In this document: in pieces, positions 10,801 through 21,863 of the stretch
Position numbering within the stretch: position 1 is the stretch's first letter
How the letters are laid out: every line of letters starts with the position of its first letter
Source: Buxus sempervirens
Lineage: Eukaryota; Streptophyta; Magnoliopsida; Buxales; Buxaceae
Assembly: GCA_947561395.2 (NCBI GenBank)
Contig: OX387187.1
Span: 1,556,976 to 1,620,975, forward strand
Length of the DNA: 64,000 nucleotides
Reading direction: 5' to 3'
Position numbers and translations under genes: made by a program
The notes under the pieces: generated by a model
The model's database searches: none
Told to the model about the DNA's origin: nothing
What the model saw: the letters and a program-made list of their open reading frames with translations, nothing else

Positions 10801-11296
10801 TTAAATCAAATCAATTCATTGAACCAAAGCCCAAAGGGCCTCCCAGGCTAGACTGAGGCCCATAAGAGGCATGTGGGTTTAACCAAGTCCACTGAGGAAT
10901 CCGCGAGCCTTCCAACGAGGCCCGCCCAATCAGACTCATCTCACTCTAAGCTAAGAAGATAAAATCAAGTAAAGGGACCCACACCACTTTAGTGGTCCCA
11001 CCAGACTTAACCAATTGTGCATGTTAGATTAGGAATCGGGTGAGAAACCAAATTGACTCAAAACCAAGATTGGACCCGTCAACCGACGGGGCGGACCGGG
11101 GTGTCTACGGACTTCCCCGGACCGTAACTGAGACCTTACTTATAATCTCTAGCTACAAACCAAGCCTTAATAGACTAACTTAGGCACCTAAGTGTCTGCT
11201 TGCACCCCATCAGGGGGTGGCGACTCCAACATTCCCATTTTACCCTCCTGGAGGCACGCACTCTCACGTGCGCCTCGCTGTGCGACCCTGCACACA
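7889..11296 (+). mobile_element. Solo Tat-type LTR in ORF1
   Basis: A single 3.4-kb LTR runs from TGTAAGCACC to CTGCACACA and is flanked by perfect CAAGT duplications (7884-7888 and 11297-11301). It has the same plan as the inner element's LTR but is diverged: palindrome array at 8489-8733, TATA at about 8754, AAG|GTGAGC donor at 9037, and a second, decayed palindrome array at about 10144-10247. The GACGGGGCGGACCGGGGTG block lies near 11086. No PBS, coding part or second LTR follows, so it is a solo LTR left by recombination. Removing it rejoins ORF1 in frame (PVRPS with LKGSYKNE). Confidence 0.92.
8489..8733 (+). promoter_or_regulatory. Palindrome array, 39-bp phase, solo LTR
   Basis: Units start at 8489, 8528, 8631, 8670 and 8709. 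The two-plus-three arrangement and the 39-bp phase are the same as at 3029-3274, though the LTRs differ greatly elsewhere. Arms are GTATCCGAC/GTCGGATAC with variants. A TATA box (CTATAAAAAG) follows at about 8755. Confidence 0.85.
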
Positions 11297-12413
11297 CAAG
11301 TCTCAAAGGAAGCTACAAGAATGAAACTTGCACTTTCTTTGGTCTCTCAAGGGGAGAATTCTAGACTTTAGGAGGTGAAAAATCATTCACGAGGGTCTCC
11401 GAGACATTTCTAGCTGAAAAGATAAGAAGCAAAAAGTAGGAAAGACCCCGTGTTTGGTCCAACACTTTCGCCCTTGTGGTTTTGTCACAAATCTTCTTTC
11501 TAATTGGGGGGGACACCATTAATTTGGCCCTCATGGAAATTGTGGATCAACTTTGGGCTGGGTACCGAATCATGCCACTGATCTTGGCTCAATTGTTTCA
11601 TTCCCTCACCTTGTCCAAAAATGGAACCCGAAGGTTTCAAGGGTGCGCTCCCCTCGTCCACATTTGGCTACAAGACCACCTGATGGTTGCAAAGCCCATC
11701 AGTGCACACTATGGGGTAGTCCGTGACAATATCACATGGGTGGCTTAAAGAGAGATCCGCCTAGACTCGCCCACCTGTGAGGCTTGGCTGGACCACTTTC
11801 TCCAGCTGAATGGAGAAAATGATATCAAATGGTGGGGTACATTCAACTTCACCTACACCCCCATCCTGGCTTTCAAGAGCAGAAAGTGCCTCGCCTTAAT
11901 AGGCCTCACCCATGTTGTGCCACACTATCCGATTCGGGTTCTAAGACAGTTTGGGAAGCTACAGGGGATCCCGCACAAGGACTATGCGAGCGATTTGATT
12001 GGCCCGCTCACCAAGGAATTAAGGAAGCAGCTACTGGCAGAATGGAAGGCGGTGCGTGTGCACCAGGAGGACATTTTCTCCAAATCCCACTTTCGAGATT
12101 ACGAACAGTAGATGGATAGGGAATTCGGCCACGATGGCCCCCCGCCTCTTTAACCCGTCACTTTAAGTGACATTCCAGTTCCGCCCCCTGATACATACAT
12201 GGATAGGTTGGCCGAACTGCAAGAGACCCACTCTCGTATCCATCCAGTTTATGTGGAGTTAGAACAGGAGAGTAGGCGGGCCCATATGCAGCGTGAAATG
12301 GAGTTAGAGTGCAACCGCGCAGAGGAGGACCAACGTCTGTGAACAAGCTTTTGCAAGCCTTGAGGAGGAAAGACGTGTCCTCCCACTATGATGACGACCA
12401 ACCTAGCTAGACT
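11297..12413 (+). pseudogene. ORF1 C-terminal part (inner element)
   Basis: This continues 7571-7888 after the solo LTR. Recognisable blocks shared with the outer copy are GGDTINLALME-VDQL (11507), RRFQGCAPLVHIWLQDHL (11631), WWGTFNFTYTPILAFK (11831), CLALIGLTHVV and YPIRVLRQFGKLQGIP (11928), and GPLTKELRKQLLAEWK (12002). Stops: TAG near 11360, TAA near 11746, and TAG near 12109 in place of Trp. A further part with DREFGHDGPPPL and ETHSRIHPVYVELEQESRR extends to about 12413. The function of this protein in Tat elements is unknown; the conservation between two diverged copies indicates it was once under selection. Confidence 0.8.
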
Positions 12414-12775
12414 TTGGCTTTGTTGTACTTGATAAGCATGATGATATACTATGTGCCACGGCGGCTCTTTTTAATCAAACATGAATTTCCTTTCATTCTA
12501 ATTTGTTGTTTTAATTTCACAAGAACAAGAACCTAATCTGAAATAAAAAGAACTAAATTGAATTCCCTAAATAGGGCAACTCGGTCTCCGACAGACCACC
12601 TCTTCTTAGATAATTACAATATCCCTAGTCGTTGCGACCACCCAACTCCTTGATTGCATCTTTCTCATTGAGATCGAAAAACCCGGCAAGTGTTCCAAAC
12701 CTAAGAACACCCAAGACTTTGAGCTAAGATCGCACCCGCGTGTGTCTTTTGGCAAGATCATTTGGTCCAACCCTT
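12414..12775 (+). other. Spacer between ORF1 and tandem arrays
   Basis: About 360 bp without a gene. It contains an AT-rich part (12420-12570) and the beginning of the array region. Nothing else is seen. Confidence 0.6.
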
Positions 12776-13330
12776 TAGGGCACCGAAGCCACCGACGGAT
12801 GAGTTGGAGATTGGTGGAGGAGAGTCCTGGCATAGCCTACCTTAGATAGCGACACCAAAGCTGCCGACAGATGAGTCGGAGATTGGTGGAGGAGCGTCCT
12901 GGCATAGCCTACCCCAGATAGCGACACCAAAGCTGCCGACAGATGAGTCGAATATTGGCTACGGAACGTTCGGGTACTACTAGCTGAAATCTTAGGGCAC
13001 CGAAGACATCAACGGATGAGTAGGATATTGGTGAAGGAGGGTCCTAGCATAGCCTACCCCAGATAGCGACACCAAAGCCGCTGATGGATGAATCGGATAT
13101 TGGTTAAGGAACGTCCAGGTACTACTAGTCGAAATCTTAGGGCACCGAAGCCACCGACGGATGAGTCGGATATTGGTGGAGGAGCGTCCTGGCATTGCCT
13201 ACCACAGATAGCAACACCAAAGCCGCTGACAGATGAGTCCGATATTGACTGCGGAACGTCTGGGTACTACTAGCCAAATCTTTGTATCGCCAAGGCCATC
13301 GACGGATGAGTCGAAAATTGGTTAATGCAA
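12776..13330 (+). repeat. Tandem array 1 (71-75 bp monomers, hairpin core)
   Basis: About eight monomers of 71-75 bp alternate between two types: one ending GGCATAGCCTACCCCAGATA, the other ending TACTACTAG-NNGAAATCTTAG. The higher-order unit is therefore about 145 bp. Each monomer carries CCGAC-GGATGA-GTCGG or a variant, a 5-bp stem with a 6-base loop. The outer element has a differently sized array at the same place (60541-60955) with the same stem and loop GTGTGA or GTATGA. Such arrays between ORF1 and gag may be structural RNA or a source of satellite DNA. Confidence 0.85.
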
Positions 13331-13419
13331 CCCAGAGTGCTGTTTTTCAGCCCCCCTTTGTGACCATGCGTGGTCCAATCCCGTGATACTGAGCTTAGAA
13401 AAACCCCCATGAATTGAAG

Positions 13420-13800
13420 GTTCTCTTCCCTTGCCAAGACGACTAAAATAGATCAGCCTAACCCCGGGTTTTGTCTTCCAGCCAAATGGATAAAATAGAT
13501 CAGTTTTTTAGAGTTCTCTTTCCCAGTTGCTTGAGGGCGACTAAAGTAGACCAGTTTGCAGAAGTTTGGGTTCTCTTTCCGAGTTGCCCACGGGCGACTA
13601 AAATAGATCAGTTTTCAAGAAATAGGGTTCTCTTTCCCGGTTACCTGTGGGTGGCTAAAATATATCAGCTTTCAGAAGAAATAAGGTTCTTTTTCCCAGT
13701 TACTGGCGGGTAGCTAAAATAGATCAGATAGCAAAAATTAGGTTCTCTTCCCTTGTTGCCTTTTGGCAGCCAAAATAGATCAGTTAGTCAAATCATATCA
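13420..13800 (+). repeat. Tandem array 2 (about 57-bp monomers, hairpin core)
   Basis: Six to seven monomers have the form ATAGATCAG-T-N-GGTTCTCTTTCCC-GTTGCC-loop-GGCGAC-TAAA. The GTTGCCC/GGGCGAC, GTTACC/GGTGGC and TTGCC/GGCAG arms vary together. The outer element carries a homologous array at 59760-60540 (CTATTTTAGTC...GGGAGAGAGAACC). Confidence 0.85.
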
Positions 13801-13871
13801 GAAAAGAAAAATAAGCAAATGAACAAGTTCAATCAAATAAGTTGCATGACCAATTCATGTAAAATTGCACT

Positions 13872-14575
13872 AATGCTTGTCCGTTGTCTATCAGGTACCA
13901 AAATTGCTTCCAGAAGCCCATACTTGCTAAGATCGAGGAAAAGGCTCGATATGGATCAACCAGGGGACCAGACACTGCCATGGCAACACCCGGCAGAATC
14001 TAGCCATGCGCAGACAATCAATGAAATGCAACAGAAAATTGATAGCATGGGGTTCATCATCCAGGAACTAATGATAGAACTGAGGGAATTGAAACAAGTT
14101 CCACCAGCGGCGCCGACCGCCCAGCAGCCACAGCCGCAGTTCCTGCCACAAGCAAAAATGGCACCACCACCATATCCAGTGCATCCTCCTCCCGTGGCAC
14201 CACCACTGCCACCACCAACGGCGCCTTTCCACATTCCGCAGCAAGATCAGTTCATACCTGTTGAACTGGGGTATGATGATGAAGACTGTATAGAACCCAG
14301 GAAGTTCAGTTTGAAGAGAAACTGACGATGGTAAAAGAAGAGAACAAAGTAGAAATGGCCACCATGAAAGAACTGCTCGAACAACTCCAGCCTCGCATTG
14401 TGCAAAGCTAGGCTACTCTTGAAAGTTTCTGCTTCTTTTCTGACATTCAACTCTCGGCTAAGTTCAAATGCCTCGAGTTGCACCAATTTGATGGCACAGG
14501 TTGCCCGTTGAACCACTTAAGATCTTATTCCAGCGACATATGCCAGTATACTAAGGAGGAACGAATTATGGTGCA
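13872..14575 (+). pseudogene. Gag, N-terminal part (inner element)
   Basis: The segment GTKIA-SPYLLRSR-LDMD is shared with the outer copy (59645-59575), so translation starts upstream of it (ATG at 13872) or at the ATG at 13951. A glutamine/proline-rich stretch follows (14100-14240, PPAAPTAQQPQPQ and repeated PPP), after a short leucine-rich heptad segment (EMQQKIDSMGFIIQELMIEL). A frame change near 14320 and a TAG near 14409 break it. The start of the gag core (LHQFDGTGCPLNHLRSYS, 14475) is present before a solo LTR cuts in at 14576. Gag would form the particle and bind RNA. Confidence 0.85.
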
Positions 14576-16949
14576 TGTAAAACCCCGAATTTTCCTTAAA
14601 TAATAAATTAAATTAGTAAATAATATTACCGAGAGTTATGATTGATAGAAACATTTTAATATTGTAGGGCGCGATCAACTTAGCGGAGATCCAGAGTTAG
14701 ACGCAGATCTGACCGTCCGATCGTGAGATATCGAGGTATGTATTCTAATTGGGCAAGGTGTATAGAAGAGTTGCATGGGAGATGCATAGGATCAGGGGGT
14801 ATATATATGTATAAAGAAATAACCTAATCTTATACGTGTATTCTCGCTCGTATTGAAGCCGCAAGCGATGAACCTGTTTGAACGACCAAAGAGAAGAGAA
14901 GAAGGAGAAGAAGAAGGAAGGGCTGGGCGTGTGTTCATCGTCCAGAGAGTTTCTCAGTGCTAGAGGTTCGCCATTGTTCAGAATAGAGAAGGAGAAATCA
15001 GCGTATAGAGGTAGGTGACATCGTTTTGGTTTTAAAATTGGATTTACCCTTGTTTAATCGCAAATGCATGTTTCTATGTTATGTAATGTTGTATTTAGTT
15101 AGCTAAGCATGTTATAAATACATTAGAATGAGTTTAGACGAGAAAAATCATGATTTAGAACTGTTTCTGCTCGATTTGGTAAGACCGCCGACCTCGACTG
15201 TACTCGGCGCTCATCGGCGATCCTAGGCGCTGGTTATAAAATTGAGGACGCCGTGGACCGCGGGACGACGGACCGTTGGCGCTCGAAATTGAACTACCGC
15301 CGACTGGAGACCGCCCGGAGCGATCTTGAGCGATCCCAGGCGCTCTAAGCAGAAATTCCAATTTTTCATAATTTCGAACCTAATTCAATTCTAAACTATT
15401 TTTAGACAATTTTAATGATTAACTAAGGTCTTTTAAGACCAAAATAAACTATCTAATTCCCTGTTTTACAGAAAAACAAATTAGGGTGATATTTAGGACA
15501 TTAGTTGCCAAGGTTTTGAAGGTAAATGAGAAATGTGATTTTGGAAAAGCCTAACTACCATTTGATTATCTAAACACTTCTAAATGGCATTATAAATCAT
15601 AAGACATTATAAAGAGAATTCAGAATTCGAATGACTGAATAATGAAGTAAATGTACAGATATAACCATTATATGCCGCTAGGCACCAACCCTTATAGAAT
15701 TATGATACTTTAGGGAATTTTGGAGTCTAGTGGGCATAGCTGGTTATGGATCCATAGTCGTAGCTAGATAGCTGAGGGATATGTCATTTGGGTTGAGTTA
15801 CTCCTATATGCGACGCGCTTCCTTTGCAAGTTAGTTTGTCTGGGAAGGTCCTATGTCTGGAGGGACACCCCGGTGAGCCGCTAGTGATTCCCTGTACATG
15901 TGGATAAGCGACCATCTCCATGTATTGATTCTGGTGCTGTATGCTGGTGGTACATGCCAACTCTGATGGGTACGTGTGCAATAAGTCGGTGACTACGGCT
16001 CTTGTCTAAGCTGCGCTGCATGGGGCTTGAGTATCATTAGTAGCATCGCTCCTAAGTCGCACGGTGGTATAGCAATTGGTTGAGAATCATCTCAAAAGGT
16101 TTATCTATCTTTGTGAGTCCTACAATGACACTGAAAACACAACACTTGATATGATTATTATTATTATTGTGCACGTGCGGGATGCATGTGATTGGGATAT
16201 TGGTTGGATGTGACTGCCTAGTACATCCTGGCAATGTGTGGATTATGCTACTGATTTGGCTATTGAGTTCTTATATTAAAACTTGCTGAAAATCATTTCT
16301 AGAACTGTTTATCAAACTGTTTTGTGTTCATGAATGGTATAAATGATTATGCGAGCCTGATTTATCGATGTTGCTTAAACGTGCATGAAATGTTACTTTG
16401 CTTATATTAACTGTTTAGTCATGCATGTGTTGCCTACTGAGATATTCGTATCTCACCCTACTTCTATTCCATTTTTTTCAGCTGATACACGAGAGGGGGG
16501 GATCTCTTAGACTTCCAGGGAGAGATAGCCGAGTATTTGCCGGAGGATTATTATTATCCAGATCTTGTCTGAGGTGGATTGATGTTATAGACTTAGCATT
16601 TTTGATTGGTTTATTATCATTTATTTGGATTTGATGTATGAGAGAGATAAGAGAGAGATAGTAACCAGTTCATTTTACTAGACTTTGATATTACTGATTG
16701 ATGGTCAAGCTTTATGCTTAGTTGAGGATTTTGATCTACACTTCCGCACATACTTGTTTCCGCAACTCTGATAGTTTAATAAAAGGATTGGATTTTGCTT
16801 TCTTTGGTCTGGTATGTTATTGATGTTGTAATTGATATGGGCCAGTAACACCTCGGATTTGGTTGTTGAACTAAATTCGGGTTGTTACAGTAGCGAACCG
16901 GGTTCGGGTCGGGTGTCGGTTTGCACTAACCCGGGTTCGGGGCGTTACA
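14576..16949 (+). mobile_element. Solo LTR, Tekay/Del-like, plus orientation, in gag
   Basis: 2.37 kb from TGTAAAACCCCG to GGGGCGTTACA, flanked by GTGCA (14571-14575 and 16950-16954). The ends and the length fit Tekay/Del chromovirus LTRs, a family-level inference because no coding region is attached. A candidate intron runs from a GTAGGT donor at 15011 to a TTTTTTTCAG acceptor at 16481. A hairpin TGAGATA-TTCG-TATCTCA lies near 16437. An open stretch ending in EDYYYPDLV follows the acceptor, with a frameshift. Its near neighbour 16986-19381 is the same family in the opposite direction. Confidence 0.92.
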
Positions 16950-16985
16950 GTGCAGTTCTTCCAGAAATCATTAATTGGGGCAGCC
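16950..16985 (+). pseudogene. Gag sliver between two inverted solo LTRs
   Basis: 36 bp encode VQFFQKSLIGAA in the gag frame, matching the outer copy (VQFFQRSLTRAA). It shows that the LTRs on either side are two separate insertions into gag, not one foldback transposon. Confidence 0.85.
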
Positions 16986-19381
16986 CGGGTCAATGCAAAT
17001 CGGAACCTGACCTGAATCCGATTTGTTACTGTAACAACTTGAATCCAGCTCAACAATCGAATTCGAGGTGCTACTGGCCCATATCAAATATTCATCAATA
17101 ATTAACCAGACTGAAGAATTAAAATAATCCATTCAATATTAATAATCAGAGTGCAAAATCATCAATGTGCGGAAGTGTAGTCTAACATCCTCATACAGAA
17201 ATAAATAACCATCCAATCCAAGTGATCAAGTATGGTAATAATGAACGGGTCACTAAAGCTCTCAATCTCTTTAGTACATCAAAAACCAAATAAATAATAA
17301 ATTCAAATTGTCAAGTACTAAAAAGTCCTCTCTCGTCGACCTCAGATCAAGTTGGGATAATAATAATCCTTCGGCGAAAAATCAGCAGGCTCACTCTGAT
17401 AATCCCCACTAGGATCCCCTTCTCGCGTATCAGCTGAAAATAACATAAAGAAGTAGGGTAAGATACGAATATCTCAGTAGGCAGCACATGCATGCTATAA
17501 AATAGTTCATAATTATTAAAATAGATGTTCATGCTCGAATAAGCAGCCTCGAGTAAACAGGCTCGTATAAACATTCATATCGACCATGGAATACAAATCA
17601 GCATGTAAACAGTTTAAGTATTAGTGAACAGTATAAAGTATATCAAGATCATGATTCAAAAATCAATAACAGAATCCAATATAAAAACTGGGATGTACTA
17701 AACAGTCACATCCAACCATAGCATCCAATACATGCGTCCAACATGTGAACAATATCAGAAGTAAGTGTTTGTGATCTTAGTATCATTTTAGGACTCACAA
17801 AGAAAGATACATGTTTGAGATGACTCTCAACCATATGCTATACCATCATGCAATTTATGGGAAACGCTACTAATGATACTCAAACCCGTGAACATCACCT
17901 TAGATAAAAGCTATAGTCATCGACTTATTGCACACGACTCAACTGAGTTGGCATGAACCACCAGCATACAACACCGAAATCAATACATGGAGATGGTCGC
18001 TTATCCACGTGTACAGGGAATCACCAGCGAAGCACCGAGGTGTCCCTCCAGACATAGGACCCTCTAGAGCAAACCAACTTGCAAAGGAAGCGCGTTCGCA
18101 CTAGGGAGTAACTCAACCCAAATGAAATATCCCTTAGCTATCTAGCCAAAACTATGGATCCATAACCATCTATGCTCACTAGACACCAAAAATCCCTAAG
18201 GACTAATATTTCTGTATGTAATAGTGCCTAGTGGCATATAATGGTTAAATCTGTAATTTCTTTCATTATCGGGTTAACTGGGTTCAAAATCTGATTTGGT
18301 AATCCTGTATATCATATTCTGGTTATCAATATAAATTTACATGTCTATTAGTTAATTTTCTCAAATTTATAAGTCTGGTTCTCACAAAACTTAGGTTTTC
18401 CCATTATTTGTAAAACTCGGCAACTCATACCCTAAATACCTCCCTATTTTTATTTCTTTGCAAATCAGGTATTTAGTAAGTTAATTTGGTCTTTAAACAT
18501 ATTACTTAAAGGTTAAAAATAGTTTAGAATTGAATCAGGGGTTAAATTTGGATTTTCTGCACTGAGCGCTTAGGATCGCCTAGGATTGCTCAGGCGGTCT
18601 AAGGTAGGCGGTAGTTCAAAATCGATCGCCAACTATTTTTTAGTAAGTGGTCTTGGGTGGTCAACATTTTTCAACAAGTGCCTAGGAGCGCTGAGGATCG
18701 CTGAGCACAGTAAGCTCGGCGGTCTCCCAAAAACGAACATGCAGTGTTTAAAAACTTGATTTTTCATGCTCTGATCAATACTAACATACTTATAAGATTG
18801 ATATCAAACTAAATACATGTATATACAACACAAAAACGTGCATAGAGATTAAACCAATCAGGAAAACAAATCAGACGTTAAATCTGTGCTACCTATCTCT
18901 TACGGTTGTTACTCTTCTTCTCTTCTGAACAGCAACACTCAAACCTCTTCACAGTCACCAAGCAACATTCAGAAGACAGAAATCAAAGCACTCTCTCCCT
19001 TTTCCTTCTTCTTCTTCTAGTCGCTAGTCACTCTCGGTCATGCGACTGCTCCTTGCGGCTGATCAATACAAAGGCAATACGCTTAGAATACCACTCGTAT
19101 TCCTCTAGTTTATTTTTAACGTATTTATATACCTTCTATCCCACGAAACACACTTACATAAAACTCAATGTACCTGTACCTCACCCATTCATAACTCATC
19201 AGAATTAAACTATTGATCATACCTCGATATCTCACGATCAGACGGTCGGATCTGCGCCCAACTTTGGATCTCCACTAATTACGATATCACCTACATCAAT
19301 AAATCGTTTCCATCAATTAAAACCCTCAAGAATATTAATTATTAATTTACTTTTATATTTAGGAAAATTCGGGGTCTTACA
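16986..19381 (-). mobile_element. Solo LTR, Tekay/Del-like, minus orientation, end-truncated
   Basis: 2.4 kb, inverted relative to 14576-16949. Its LTR 5' end is at 19381 (TGTAAGACCCCG read on the minus strand). Its 3' end should begin TGTAACGCCCC on the plus strand, but about 14 bp and the left target duplication are missing: CAGCC at 16981 joins directly to CGGGT. The right flank CTACT continues gag as YSWFLSLDK. On the minus strand it has the hairpin near 17480 and an open stretch after a CAG that begins DTREGDPSG and ends KDYYYPNLI (17430-17343). Coding-like segments otherwise are absent. Confidence 0.9.
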
Positions 19382-20880
19382 CTACTCTTGGTTTCTAAGT
19401 CTGGACAAGACCAAGATAAAGACGTGGAATGACTTGGCAGCTGTCTTCATTCAGCAGTATCGTTTGAACAGTCAGATTGTGCAAACCAGGGCAGAACTGC
19501 AGAGGCTGACTAAGAAGAGCCAGGAGTCAGTACAAGAATACGCCAAACGTTGGAAGGAGTTGGCAACACTGGTACAGCTGCCACTGTTAGAACAGGAGAT
19601 GATGTCTCTATTCATTGCTTCCTTGGGACAACCCTTCTTCACTTTGCTGCTGGGGCAAAGCACGTCTAATTTCAACGACCTAATCCTGACAGCAGATCGG
19701 ATTGAGGACGCAGTGAGAGTCGGGAAAATTGATGGTAGTGGGCAGAGTTCCGCACCAAGAAGACTAGTGGCTGGGTAGGCCAGCAGAAACCAGGGGGCAA
19801 GAGCCCAGGAGGCAAGAGCCACAAGCAGTGAATTATGTGCACCCGGCACAACCATACAACTTCTCCCAGGGACTAGGCAGACAGCTTATCAAGGAGTGAG
19901 AAGGACAAAGGAGGAGATGGAAGCCCTAATGAGGCGGGTGTTCACTCCTTACCATACGCACCAGCAAAGTTGCTACCAACCTTGCTAAAGAAGGGGTATG
20001 TGCAGGTCAAGCCCCCTAATCCCTGATTGGTCAATGTGCTACAATGCAGTAGAGTGATGCGAGTACCATTCTGGTGCTCCAGGGCATCACACCAATCGGT
20101 ACTGGGACCTAAGGCACGATATCCAAGACCTGGTTGATAGCAAGCGCATCACGGTCGACCCCCCTGACACCACCCGCTCAGACTCCAGCAGCCGGTGTAG
20201 CCACAAACCCTCTCCCTGATGACACTAAGGCCTCCACCAGTAAGTTCACAAATCAGGTGAATTGTGATCAGGGCACTGGACAGTTTGACCCGTTAATATT
20301 GATTGGGCAACCAGGGCAAGTAGTGAGGGTATGCCCCCAGGAGAAGGCTGAACAACAAGTAGTGAGCGTCATTGGAAAAGATGACGAAGGCTCCCCTACA
20401 AGGTTCCCTCTACTACACTTCCACCCATCTGAAGAGCAGGACTTCTTCTACCCAACTCTCATCTCTGACCCCAACCCTTCCACCCTCGACATCTACGACA
20501 TCATGGACTTTCCCCCACAAGACCCTTTCTCCCTCTCGTTCGAATCGCCTACCTTCAACCTCTCGAAACTCAATCTCGAACCACCTTCCTACAATGTTGT
20601 ACCCCCACCTTATGCAATCCAACCCCTCTACCATCAATCCACTACTGCCACCACCAAAGTAGAAATCAACCGAATCACCCGATCTGGTAGATAGATACAT
20701 GAACACAGACCCCTCACCCGCACCAGAGGGAGGAATTGAAGGAGAAGGAAAGAGAAAAGAAAAAGGGAAGGAAGTGGCTACAGATTTGCCACAGACCCTC
20801 AAGAGAAAGGGGAAGGCCACGGAGGAGGAAGTCACGGACTTGCAACATAGCATCTAAGCACTAGAATACGATCTCCTCCA
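19382..20880 (+). pseudogene. Gag core, zinc knuckle and gag-pro linker (inner element)
   Basis: The retrotransposon gag domain continues: YSWFLSLDKTKIKTWNDLA, FIQQYR (19449), TRAELQRL and YAKRWKELA (19540), then FFTLLLGQS and ADRIEDAVRVGKIDG, ending at a stop near 19778. The segment around 20058 reads CEYHSGAPGHHTNRYW, a CCHC-type zinc knuckle whose last Cys is now Tyr. A TGA (20055-20057) directly precedes it, at the same place as in the outer copy. A Pro-rich open frame (20134-20694) ends with NLSKLNLEPPSYNVVPP. The next part to 20880 links to protease. Confidence 0.85.
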
Positions 20881-20893
20881 GCAGCTGAACAAA

Positions 20894-21430
20894 GTGCCCA
20901 CCCAGATTTCTATAATGCGACTTTTGATCGATTCAGAAAAGCACAGGGCAGCATTGATGAAGGTTCTTGGAGATGCACATGTGCCGGAGAACATTGACCC
21001 TAAACAACTAGAAGTAGTTGTGTCAGTAATTATTGCACCCCAGTCTATCTCCTTCTCCACAGCAGACCTGCCGCCTGAGGGGTGTAACCACATTGAACCA
21101 CTTTACATAACAGTGAAGTGCATAAATCTCATCGTAAAGTGGGCAATGATTGACAACGGGTCGGCCCTAAACATATGCCCAATAGGGACGTTCCACAGCT
21201 TACAGTTGAATCCCTCGATGATCAAGCCGAGTGCGCACAACGTCCGAGGCTTCGACAATGCCAAGAGAGAGTCGCTGGGTGAGGTCACCTTGGTGATCAT
21301 AATTGCAGAAAGGCCCTTCACCATGGACTGCGAGCTCATGGATATCAACGCCTCCTTTAACTTACTGATTGGGAGACCTTGGCTACATCAGGCTGGGGCG
21401 GTGTCTTCCTCATTGCACAAGATGATCTGA
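20894..21430 (+). pseudogene. Retropepsin-like aspartic protease (inner element)
   Basis: A 178-codon frame carries the active-site block AMIDNGSALNI (D-N-G in place of the common D-S/T-G, also in the outer copy) and the second hydrophobic-Gly block LLIGRPWLH. Preceding conserved segments are LPPEGCNHIEPLYI and VRGFDNAKRESLGEV. It would process the polyprotein. The frame ends at TGA 21428 after a short frame-changed tail, so it no longer continues into the next part. Confidence 0.88.
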
Positions 21431-21863
21431 TTCATATCAAGCAATGAGCTAATAATGGTACATGCTGAGGATCATCGGGAGTTTGAAAGGGTCGGAGTGC
21501 CCTACGTGGATTATGAACTGCCCACCACACTCAACTTCTAGGCCTTAGAGATGGTGCAGGTAAATCACATTCCAGAATCTGAAAGGGGGCAGAAGCTCCT
21601 AAAGAAGAAAAGAAGAAACATGTTTGGCGCTATTGAATGCGTAGACTGGGGCCTCAGAGCCGGCGAAGGACTATGTAGGTATAAGCAAGGAATCAAGGCA
21701 GTTGTCCAACCCTATGAGCAAACCATGGGATTCGGACTCGGGTTCAAGCCACAACCAGAAGACTACTCCCGACTCTTTGGGAATCATGTCAAAAGGAAAA
21801 GAGCCAGAGCTGAAGGAAGAGACCCCCATTGGCCCATATGCATGCATTGGAGCTTGTACCACC
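21431..21863 (+). pseudogene. G-patch-like segment after protease (inner element)
   Basis: This follows protease: VHAEDHREFERVGVPYVDYE, TAG near 21540, KRRNMFGAIECVDWGLRAGEGLCRYKQGI, then MGFGLGFKPQPEDYSRLF. The spacing of glycines (GLRAGEGL-RYKQGI...GFGLG) resembles a G-patch, an RNA-binding or helicase-activating motif found next to some retroviral proteases. This match is by eye. The outer copy is intact at the equivalent place (55330-54917). The frame is interrupted by a solo LTR at 21864. Confidence 0.65.

Noticed and set aside
12776..13330. Hammerhead ribozyme in the GATGAGTC-containing monomers (retrozyme-like)
   Set aside because: The CTGATGA core and the GAAA box are not both present at proper spacing; only the small CCGAC/GTCGG stem is supported.
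14576..19381. A 4.8-kb foldback or MULE-like transposon with 2.4-kb terminal inverted repeats
   Set aside because: The centre is a gag fragment in the host frame, and the left arm has its own GTGCA duplications, so these are two independent solo LTRs.
20413..20853. 146-codon minus-strand frame resembling a protein gene
   Set aside because: It is antisense to the Pro-rich gag linker and has low complexity (Gly/Val/Glu), as expected for an antisense shadow.
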